Assembly (NCBI GenBank): GCA_029532415.1
Contig: JAQOTA010000050.1
Span: forward strand, 5,890,001-5,954,000
Direction: 5' to 3'
Length of the DNA stretch: 64,000 nt
Origin: Marasmius tenuissimus
Taxonomy: Eukaryota; Basidiomycota; Agaricomycetes; Agaricales; Marasmiaceae
Shown: piece after piece, positions 47,534-57,737 of the stretch
Position numbering within the stretch: the first letter of the stretch is position 1
Layout: every line of letters starts with the position of its first letter
The notes under the pieces: generated by a model
Told to the model about the DNA's origin: nothing
What the model saw: the letters and a program-made list of their open reading frames with translations, nothing else
Databases searched by the model: none
Translations under genes and position numbers: made by a program

Positions 47534-48311
47534 CAAGTGCTGAATTAAGTTAATCATCAGTCGCGAGTTCTCAACCTACAGACAAAGGAATTTCTTGCCA
47601 TTCCAAAAAATCAGAGATGGTATCCTTCCGGTGTCGACTGCATACATCTGCGCAACCTCAGATGTTCTAAAAATATGTAATCATCATTACCTGCGCAATA
47701 TTGGACCTCTTCTGGACTCACAGCGCACTCGAGTACGTCCGAAAATCCTCTACAAATGCCTGTGAAGAAGACCATGAGCATTATGACGAGTCAATAACAC
47801 TCAACACTTACTTTATGCGCATCCGATCCTTGATAAGATGCGACTGTAAACCTGCCCTGTGTGCCACTCACCTTCGCTATACAAATTGTAACGGCTACCC
47901 TGAGTCTCCGCCGCTGACACGATCTGCACTGACAATTTCCGAAGCAATATCCTTCGCCCTGAACAATTTGAAAGATATCTTGACATCTGCAAATATCGCC
48001 GCGATTCACAATCCGGTACTTGAGAGTTACCGTAAGATCTCCGCTTTCTTAAGCTACCAGAGACTCACGTCATCGAACTCCGTTGGTCGCTCCTCCCTCT
48101 GTTGAATAACATTATTGATCTGATTCCCGTAGATCATTGTTGTCGAGGTCATGCCCTTAGCTATCAAGTCATCTCTGGTGTCGCCAGTAAATGTGTGCCC
48201 ATCGCTCGAAGTTCGGTGTATTGTATGATTGTATTGATCACGCTGAACGTGGTTGAAGCTACCACCGGAGATATGGATGCCCTGAGCGTTGGGGAAGAAA
48301 ATGGGCTGCAT
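47525..48311 (-). pseudogene. GG-motif family copy C, 5' part (separated by transposon)
   Basis: Exons (minus): 48311-48069, 48018-47812, 47759-47722, 47666-47599, and exon 5 from 47539 to the transposon. The N-terminus is MQPIFFPNAQGIHISGGSF and the second motif IYGNQINNVIQQ. A CQCRSC cluster precedes TICIAKVSG...VASYQG, then MYAVDTGRIPSLIFWN. Exon 4 ends in a GCAAGA donor (GC-AG intron). Exon 5 reads ALVPAVV and then runs into element sequence. The missing second half of exon 5 is at 41078 downwards. Confidence 0.8.
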
Positions 48312-51300
48312 CTATATGTCCAAATGTTGGCTGAGAGAGAAAAGAGGGAAGCATTGATGCCAGCAAACGCAGGATCAGTTTATAACCATAGAAAAGCACC
48401 GCCCTCAGTGCATCAAACCCCCCACCCTGAACCGCTTCCTAAATTCTCTATTTCTCGAAGTCCCCGTGTCTCTCCGTCTTGCGAGCCGAGAGTATATCAT
48501 ATTACTAAATGATCGGTCTTGCATGGTCATTGTCCGGTAGCCTCAGTGTTTGTGGTGTTAATCGAAAGCAAATGGAAAGCATCACGACTATTGGTACGGA
48601 CCTTGAGTTCCAATCCCACAAACAGTAGTGTCATGACGATGGCAATTGACAGTGGCGACCAACACTGCCCGCACCAAACCAATCTAGGACGAGGATATAC
48701 GGCTCCTTTGTCATTGTTCAAGTGTTGCCTGCTTGTGGTGTAGAATTCAATCTCTGAACCGGTACTATCAAGCCCCATGGTTGTCTAGCCTCGCATACAC
48801 TGTATTGCGGCACCGGACGGGACTATCAGGACAGCTTTGACTAGATGAGATGGAGGCGCATCGTGAACACGCTTAAAAGTTGTAGGTGAATATCTGAAAT
48901 CGTTGGACCGCGATTGGCACTTAACGTCGTGTTTGGCACGTAAATAAAAGAAGACCTCAAAAGTCTCGCTGTACGAAGCTTCAGGCGGTAGCGAGAACGA
49001 CAAGAAATTTACACTACCGCCGTCCAAACGCTCCCAATGCTAACATAGCCCCGGTTCAATGTACCCAGACCCTCAGTCAAGGTGCTTGATGCACAAAAAT
49101 GTACAAGGTGAGGTACAAACTGCAGGGCGTATTTCTGTGCGAGGATTCAGACTCACCCGCATCTCTACAAGGCGAGTGACGAGGGACAACTCTTCGGCGA
49201 CTGGAAGACTCTACGAGGTCGTCATAACACTCCGGACGGCCGAGAACTCGCCAGGTAAGTACAAGCTCGCAGGCCCAAGGGTGAGCTCGTAAGATAGAGG
49301 ATTGGTTGAGAGCCTAGGGGTGTTGTCACTGGAACGACTACAACCGAGAGCTCACTGAAGTCCGGTAGGCGGAACCCAAACACCGTCGACAAAATATGGG
49401 TGAGCAATCTCAACTATCCAAAACCAACTAGCTCAACTAACACTGATCGACCCACAACTCAGAATTACGTGGCTTGAGATTTAGCGCAGCCAGGGAGCGT
49501 TGAATCATTGTCATTTGAGGACAATGTCAATCACCACCACCTTGCTCTCCCACCGCCCGACGTTGAACATAGCTCGGATCTTGTAGGTTCTCCCTATGGT
49601 AGATCTGGCCTACATTAGGTTAAAGTAGCCTCATACGGGCCACGATAGCGTTTCCCCTCCCTCTCTCCCGTCGTACATAGTTCAAAAGGATTGTGGCGAG
49701 CTCCACCTCTTTTCAACGCCACGACTATCATCAGCTGAACCCGGGGGGAATGACGCGAACGAACGAGTCTGAGTACTCGGTCTACTTATCCTCGCACCAC
49801 ATTCTCCGAAGCGCTGAATGCTCTCGGTCAAGTAGCCCAGAAGATGTGTACTGTCGAACGAGCTACCCGTGTTGAATTTGTCCTGCTCTCTAGTCGGGAG
49901 TTTGAGGCAGTTGAGGGAGGAAGGAAAGTTCTGTGCCTAATCCTCCGGCGAGCCAGTATGGTTTCGTCAATGCTCAACATCGATTACCTTACGCCCGGTA
50001 GAAGATAGAGCCCAAGGCTTGAAAGAGGTGACGGCACGGACATGTAGATGCACAGCACGCTGTGAATAAAAACGACCTTATCTCGAACTGACTTACGGTA
50101 CATGCAAAGTAACCAGAGATTACCCAAAAATTCGGTTGACCTTCGTCGACACCCAAGCCCAGGTACGATCCCAACGCCCGCAACCTGCGACGACTTGAGC
50201 GTACTGACTTAACCCGCTCGTATGTACCGGCAGTGACACGCGAGCAACACAATCCAATGGCTTTGGAAAGCTAAGCCTACGTACCCGTACCCTACGATCC
50301 GATACGTCAAACAGAAGGATTTGGAGGATATTGAATTGACGTACCTCTAGTCAATCCCGGGAGCTGGTTCATGCGCGTCTTCATAAGAGCTTGTAAGTGA
50401 ATGTTCTGTGCATTCGGAGTGTCAGAGAAGCATAAAATAACGACCAGAGATACGTATGGAGCATACATCAAGGTGACAGCGATCGTACGGCAAGTTATCC
50501 GACCGCATCCCGTCAGTCATTCCGGAAGCATCGGACATGCATATACTACGTGTCGCCAGATAACCATGCTTCTAGGAGCGTTGGGAGTCAAAGATGACAG
50601 TTCTTTGAACGTTCATTCCCATAGTTCCGCCTCTCATATGTACTTAGAGTTGCAGATGAAGCCAATGGAGGCGCCTGGATAAGCAAAGTCGACGTCCTCG
50701 AAGTGTGGGCAAGGCTGAGACGAGGGGTCGAGGAAGATATGACCTGTTCTTTAAGGCGATGCTGCTCGATCTTCTTCGGCCTCAGCACGACGAGAAATTG
50801 AAGCCCTGGGTTGAATACGTCGATGCTCGATGATGTATTCTTTTAGTATATGATCAAGCTCCGGGTATGTTGTAAGCAAAGAATTCGACCCACCTCAGTC
50901 CAAACACTCGACCGACGGATGTACCCCTCAGCGCGCCCGACTCCTTCCACTTTTCATATAACTCCTAGTTGGATAGCGAGAGCAGCGTACATGCTCATGG
51001 AGGAGTAGAAAACGAGCGAGTGAGAGTGGATGTGGCCATGGCGATGGACGAGGGTGAAAGAATAGTCGATGATATCGTGATAATGGCCGTAGTTGTAGTG
51101 GTGGAAGCTGGTCAGCGTCGGTTGACTCTATCTCGAGTGGAGGTTCTCTTTGCCGCTGTCTCAAGTGCAGAAATCTCCTCGAAGCCATAGTTTCGGATTT
51201 CTTGTGTTGATGCGGGAAACACTAGTAAGGGTTGGGGTTGGCGAGAGGTCAACAGAACCACGATGGCCGGCGGAAAGGTGGTGGCTGTGTTCTTGGATGG

Positions 51301-53975
51301 GTTGGATAGGGGCGGGGATGTTGATGTATTCGGCCTGAAGGTTTCCCTTGACAACAACAACACGCCGGCATCCTCAAGCTTCCTGAGCTCCCGGTCCTGC
51401 TGGCGTCACCCCCTCTCATTCGACATCTCAGATTCCAACTTGACCCAACCATCTCGGATTTATTCAACCTCTCCCCCCCCCCCCCCAGCATAACCCCAAA
51501 CGCTTCCACCCCTGTAATCAGCCCTCAATGTTTCTTGAGGTAGGCGTCGTCGTGTATCCAGATTTTAAGATGGTGAGTCATCAACGTGTCTGACCCTTTC
51601 ACCTTGGAGTTTGAGGTCAAATCAGGACTGCAGGCGTTCAATCGAAACTGTAATATGAAAAGTAGGATCTCTGCGTAATAGAAAAGACAATGTACGCACC
51701 ACACGGAGTTTGGAATATCGGTGTCTTGATGTTGATGGGCATTGCAGACAACAAGCAAAAACGCTTTGTCAGCGTCTGCGATTCAGACGTTGACCATAAC
51801 CACCTGCTCTCCGCGAATGCCTTCAAAATGTACAACCCCACGTCCACGCTGTCACCTGGATGTAAACCAGGAAGAAAAGATCCTCGACAATGCGTCTTTG
51901 TCCTTCGCTCCCCCCCCCACTGCTTCTCCTTTCATCACTCAAACTCTCCTCGATCTCATCAGACACAACTTTCGCCTACCATCCTAGATACACTATGTCG
52001 ACTGACGAGATTCACCTCAAATTCATCTACCTCAGGCTCTGGGAACATCATTTATGGTGGCGGCAACTGTACAATGTAAGCTCGCAACAGACGTTCCTAT
52101 TGCTACAAATCATTTACTAGCGCTCAAGAACTCGCCCTGTTTCCACCCTCCGGAACTTCCCCCCCCCCCCACCACTTCTACCCTTTACCAGTCCGACTTA
52201 AAGGCACCGGAAAATCAAGCCCTCAAGCCGGCCAACAGCGCTCCACGTCAAGTATTCGTATTTGAACGAGAGAATTTTCGTCGACCAACTGGGCAACTCT
52301 TCGATAACGGAATGCTTGGTGAGGGTATGCCAAAGATCACATCTGGAAAACCAAGCTAAATCAACGTGTAGACAACAAATCCCTTTATTCTATAGGTGCT
52401 AGGTAAACCATCTCGAGCCAACGGTCTCCAAGTTGTTGAACATATAACGAAACTTCGAGGTGGGCCTTGTGTTAACAGAGACTCCGAGTCGTAAAGATGT
52501 CAGGGATACTTGGTCTACCTTTACATCGGGTACCAGCCTTACTTTCATCCTGACGGAATCGTAAGTAGGTGTCAGAATTGCTAGGATCTCCGAGCCTTCC
52601 GACTGACGATATAGAGTACTCCAGTTCACTCCAGAAGACAACGTCTGAATCTCCCGCAACTTCGTACTACGCTCTATGCATGCCTACAAAATGGCTAAAT
52701 AGGGGTTGAAGTCTAACCTTGCCATACACGGCATCGTTGAATCCATTGTCCTTGGTCGATATTTTCTACTTCTATTTGTTATATTGCGTGCTGGTGACGG
52801 TAACTTCTAGAGTCCCCTTATGGCCGTTCGCAACCACGTTTGACCGTTCAAATTGTCGACAGACTGAGACTGAGGGTCTGTCGCATCAGGCTGCGAGGTA
52901 GTGGCTATACAACATTTGATATGATAGTGAGTATCAGAAATGTTGAGTTATCCGAGCGACTGGTTGATTCTCTTTGATTCGTCGCTCCAAAAACTGACGC
53001 GGGGATACCTCCGTTACTCTACTGTCGATCTCGGCGCAACCACAAGTACAGATAATGGCCTTTGTACCGGGTAAACGAACGCGGGATGGGCTTTACTGAG
53101 GATCATCTAGTTATGACGACTCGGATCTATGTACCGGAGCGCCACAATGCTTGCTTTATCACCATATTATACCGGTCCATGTACATACTTCGGGTGCGTA
53201 ACAAAGCGATTCCTGCAGTTCTCGTGACGTCACAGTTCTGATTGGTATTTGGAGCACACAAGTACCCACAACCCGACTCAAATTTTCGATTCCCACAAAA
53301 ATTGCCAGGAATTTGTTGGTTTGGAGCTTCGCTGTAGCTTTTCAAAGTCTGTACGAGAGTCCCTATAGGCGTCTCATAAGGGCCGTGATCGAGCGATTTC
53401 TTGGCAAACAATGGGCCTGACTCACTACCTCCCGGATACACTGAGAATCATACTCCCAGTAGCATTGGCACAAGTTTACTTCCGATGGATATGTGGGCTT
53501 CACGCCTAGTACATCTATTTTCGGCAGATCTAGCCCTAGTTAACTCGGTCATGTCCACTCAAGCTCCAAAACCCGACGGAAAAGCATACACAGTCAAGTT
53601 CTTTCCAACTGTTACACGTTCATGAATGATTCAGAGTGATCATTCCACTCGTATCCAGACTCGAATAGCTCCAACCAGAGCATCTGAACGCAAGGGAACT
53701 GAGGGCTCACCTCGAGTATGGCTCCATCGTCTTTTACTACATACACATCGCTCGGTTCTGTCGCACAAGCGTAAAGCCCGAATCGGCGTTCCTACCTTAT
53801 GACGGCTGCCTAATGTTGTCTTCGAGGCAGACTACTGACCGTTCAAATACTGGATCTCATCTAAGCGCCACAAATCATCTCAGGGAACGTTCTCACTGGT
53901 CATATATCGATCACCCACTTTTGGTACTCGACGCACATGAACACCCACAAGGGTATCTATCTAGAATGGCGGCAA
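48312..53975. other. 5.6-kb gene-poor region
   Basis: No gene can be supported. Contents noted: the GCTTTGTCAGC block (51746-51780), poly-C runs at about 51473-51486 and 52161-52170, and the 22-bp block at 53246-53267(-). A minus frame around 51112-51400 (KLEDAGVLLLSRETF... to ETAAKRTSTRD) looks protein-like after a possible acceptor (CGCCAG), but it has no recognised domain. Confidence 0.4.
53246..53267 (-). repeat. 22-bp dispersed block, copy 3
   Basis: Reverse complement GGGTACTTGTGTGCTCCAAATA, about 940 bp beyond the copy E stop. Here the similarity to the copy A flank extends upstream over GGG-ATCGAAA and TTTGAG. Confidence 0.5.
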
Positions 53976-54221
53976 TCAGGTAGTAACCCACATATATAGG
54001 ATCTGGGTACTCTCTCGGAGCCCCTCGACTCTCAAGTGAATCGTTTCTCCGAGCCTCTGGAGATGACCATGGAATCTGGATTGCCGGGATACGATTAATT
54101 TATCAAAGGCGGGAACATCGAGTACATAATCATCCCAACGAGAAATACGAACACAACCTTCGCACGACATCAGAAGCGGAATCTCGACCACGGTCCCTCT
54201 CTCTTCTATGAACATAAACAT
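53976..54221 (-). CDS. possible small protein or further exon of copy E (81 aa)
   Basis: The frame from ATG 54221 overlaps the last codons of copy E in another frame. The sequence (GTVVEIPLLMSCEGCVRISRWDDYVLDV...RFHGHLQRLGETIHLRVEGL) has the alternating pattern of a beta-rich domain and is unlike noise. It ends near a GT donor-like site. I could not find a phase-compatible splice from copy E. Function unknown. Confidence 0.3.
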   Translation of the reverse strand: MFMFIEERGTVVEIPLLMSCEGCVRISRWDDYVLDVPAFDKLIVSRQSRFHGHLQRLGETIHLRVEGLRESTQILYMWVTT

Positions 54222-57200
54222 TCGTTCTGGCCGCCTATGTGATTTTGATACAATGAGTCTTGTTTCTTGACGTAGGGAAGAACAGTACGAACCTCAGGTG
54301 TCGACAGTGACTTCGACGCCCCTCGTGGGGTCATCAAAAGGCTCGGCAATCTTCCAGCTGACGAACGATCCCTATTTAGTTTGGGATGGAGACGTTGAGC
54401 GTTGATCCTAGAAGATGGTTCCCCGAGTCTGCGATCAGAGCCGGTCTCCGGGTTTGTGTCAAGACCACCACTGTCGTTTGGATTGGAGACGGATGTGGAT
54501 GCAACGGGACCTAAGTGAGATAGAAAGAGTTCGAATGAACCAAGTTGTAGAGGTTAGGTCGCAGAACTCACTAGGAATATCACCATTGTTTAACAGAACT
54601 TCCGAGCGCTCAGAGGCAATAGCGGTGACAGGATCCAGGACTTCTTTGGGTTCTTCATCGCGTACGCTGGGTGTGGATGAGTCAACACCTAGAGAGTGTC
54701 AGCAATCAGCTTTACACGTATATCGAAGCAATAGTACCCACCTTCGAATCGTAAACTGTTGTCTGGGGTCGGATCTGGGATATGAATGACGTCTGTGCCC
54801 CGTGTTCTGACCCTGATATCACGATGCTCTACAACGATTGTTAGAGATATATCACTGGATAATGTTACTCCAACTCACGAGAAATGCCTTCGGCAACGGT
54901 CGACGGGTGTTCAAGACCTCCAGCGGAACGAGTCATGTAATCGTATGCACGATCTGGTACGTTGCTACTGGATTTGACGTTTTCCGGCTGTGCACTTGGC
55001 GTGTCAGTGTCGTCTAGGAGGGTTCAGTAGCTATCCCGTAAGATACTGGTTCTCGTAGCTCACCGGTGCACGAAGTATTCCATGCTGATATGGGGTTCCA
55101 GACGCCTTGATGCCCAGGAAGAGGGGTACGAAGGGCCGAGGTGCCTTTCCTAACAAAGCCTACGCCAGACACATCGCTCTTTGGAGCCGATTCAGACGTC
55201 TTGTCCGAGCCGAAGTCATATCCCAGAGGCGTATGTGAGGTTGGACTATCGGTGTATTCAACATCATGGCATCTCAAGTTCTGTGCTGTGGTCCAAGTCA
55301 GAGAGCGGCGGGCGGGCATATGATGGAGGCAAACACACCCTGCGTAATTTTATTGAATTCTTTTAAATCGCCTGTATTCCGTGAAATGATCTCGCAAACT
55401 GGTTGAGTGGAATCCCAAAGCTCTGTGGCCGCCTGCTTGTGACCGGGACTGGTGAAGTCGGTACGGATGTCCTATGAGGTTTTCCGTAACTGTGGTGAAG
55501 CAGAAATACTCAAAAAGAACGTACCTGCTCCGCTTGAGCATGGTGCTCGATCATCTCCTCTCCTGTGCCCATCCTATGGCATTTTGCGATGATGTGAGCC
55601 AACGCGGGCTCACCCTCCGATCCAACGAGAGTAGAATCTGTACGGCTCTCAACACGCAAGCAAGCAGCAACTGAATAGATGACTCACCGAGGTTTTCATT
55701 GCAGCTTTGCAGCTGAGTTGCCATCGGATACTCTGTGCCGTCACTGCCGTTATCAACGTTGCTGTGATTGGGGCAATCCAGAATGGGAGTGGACTCGCGA
55801 GGTTCAATACAGCGTTCTGCAATCAAAGTCAATCAATGTGCAAGAAAAATGGAAGTGGATCGTAGTCCGTACCATCATGAACATCATCAAAGCGATCAGT
55901 GTCGTTGACGGACTCGAAGATGTTTCCGTCGTATCCGAGATGTCGAGCAAAGGCGGTGGTGGTTGGGTTGAAGCCACGTAGGCGTTGGTATTCGTCCATC
56001 AGTCTGTAGGATTTGGTGGGCCAGGAGTGTGGGTTGTAGCCATAGTCTTCGTATTCAAGCTTGGTTGGAAGGCCAAGGTTGTCGCAGATGTCGGGTGGGA
56101 GGGGGTTTTGACCGTCTTCATGGAAGGACCAGAAATGGAGTGAAGATGTTTTGCCATCGGGCAGATTGGGAGGAGGCAGATGGATGAAGAGGTAGATTGG
56201 TTGCTGGGATCGTCGTTGGAGGTGGATTTCGTTGTCGGAAAGGTAGCCATACAAATCCGCTCTACGCCAAACGAGGTCTGGGAGATGTTAGTAGGTGGAA
56301 AGGTTGAGTCAAAATGACGACGCACAATAAACACTTTCATCATCACCCAATGAGATTCCTTGAGCACGAAAAACCCTCGGTGCTTGACAAAGCCAAGCCT
56401 CTTCCACGTCCTCGTTCAAATCCAACCAAAACCCTCCACCTCCAACTACTCGGAATCTACTCGAGCAGTTCAGACAGGAAAGCCAAAAGATTGAAAACAG
56501 CTCACCTTGTTAATCCATTTGCCAACACCTTCCTCTCTGCAAGATCATCCCGCTCGCTCTCCCAAAGATTGTTTGCGACGGCGATGGGGGTTTGGGTCAA
56601 AACTGAAAACACGGTCGGCTGATCAAACTTTTCAGGCACGGCTACGTCACTCCCAGTCGATCTGATCCCGTGCAAGAATACGCGATCAACCTCCTTGGAC
56701 CTGCAACTCGCCATGAACCGCATGCAAACGTCGTCCTGGAGGAGGTCGACAGTCGAAGGTATGTCCTCACTCTCAAATATCAACATCGGGAGTGCTGGAT
56801 ATGGGCCCTCTGGACCAGGACAGATGATCCCTCGTGCAGGATCCATCCACAGCTCTTCTTCCGTACAATGCCATTTGTTCTGCTATTTTATGATCAAATT
56901 GTTCAATTCCACTACTAAGGCTACTTACACGCAAAGAATAAAGGTATGTCTGCCCCAACCGTCCTAAATTCCCCTTCAAAACCACAGCAGGCACGAGTTC
57001 TGGGGCACAAATAAAGTCAGCTACCCTCAATGACTGACCGAGAAGCTCACCATTCCAGTAAAGGATAGATGGAACGCTCCCGATGTCGACCGCATACATC
57101 TGCGGAACACTCGAGGTCCTGGAATAGAAAATCTTCAGTAAAATCAAGGCAATGATCTCTGTTGGACTTACACCATGTTTGAGAATTTCCGGAAATCCTT

Positions 57201-57737
57201 CTCGAATGCCTGCGAGAAAGACTATGACCATCAGAATGTTTCAAGAAGAGTCAGCACATACCTTTCGCCCACCCGGTCCACTGTAGGACATAACCGTAAA
57301 CTTGCCCTGCGCTCCATTCACCTTCGCAATACAAACTGTTTTGGTGACTGCCTGCTGACACTCGTCACATTGACACCGTCGATGGGTATCATGGACGCAG
57401 ACATCCCGGTAAATACAGATATCGCCGCGCTTCACAATTCGGTACTGAAACCACTGTAAGCAATCAGCCTTATAGGAGAAGCAAAACTCACGTCGTCAAA
57501 CTCCGTAGGCTCCTTCCTTTCGTGCTGTATTACTTGGTTGACCTGGTTACCATTGACATTGTAGACCGCCATAATCCTTGATGTTGTTGTCTCGTCAATC
57601 AAGGAAAACGAGGGGTCGGCAGAACTAGAGCTCGGGATCGGGAGGGCTGTATGATTGTACTGGTCACCTTGGACGTGGCTAAAGCTACCACCGGAAATAT
57701 GGAAGCCCTGAGCATTGGGGAAGAAGGTCGACTGCAT
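54206..57737 (-). CDS. GG-motif family copy E, intact (901 aa, 17 exons)
   Basis: Core exons (minus): 57737-57492, 57444-57262, 57209-57172, 57118-57051, 56999-56929, 56879-56506, 56456-56326, 56277-55873. Tail exons: 55816-55688, 55637-55614, 55562-55525, 55471-55339, 55285-55064, 55013-54879, 54828-54742, 54688-54572, 54510-54206. Every intron is GT-AG and the frame closes. The N-terminus is MQSTFFPNAQGFHISGGSF with second motif VNGNQVNQVIQH; a CQCDEC cluster precedes KTVCIAKVNG...VMSYSG; then PSILYWNELVPAVV, DPARGIICPGPEGPYP, SSLHFWSFHEDGQNPLP and YQRLRGFNPTTTAFARHLGYDG. The ~395-residue tail is polar and Ser/Pro/Asp-rich, probably disordered, and carries TSHTPLGYDFGSDKTSESAP. Function unknown. 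Confidence 0.75.

Noticed and set aside
51473..52170. Poly-C runs as special structures
   Set aside because: Short homopolymers of this kind are common in this sequence and show no repeat pattern around them.
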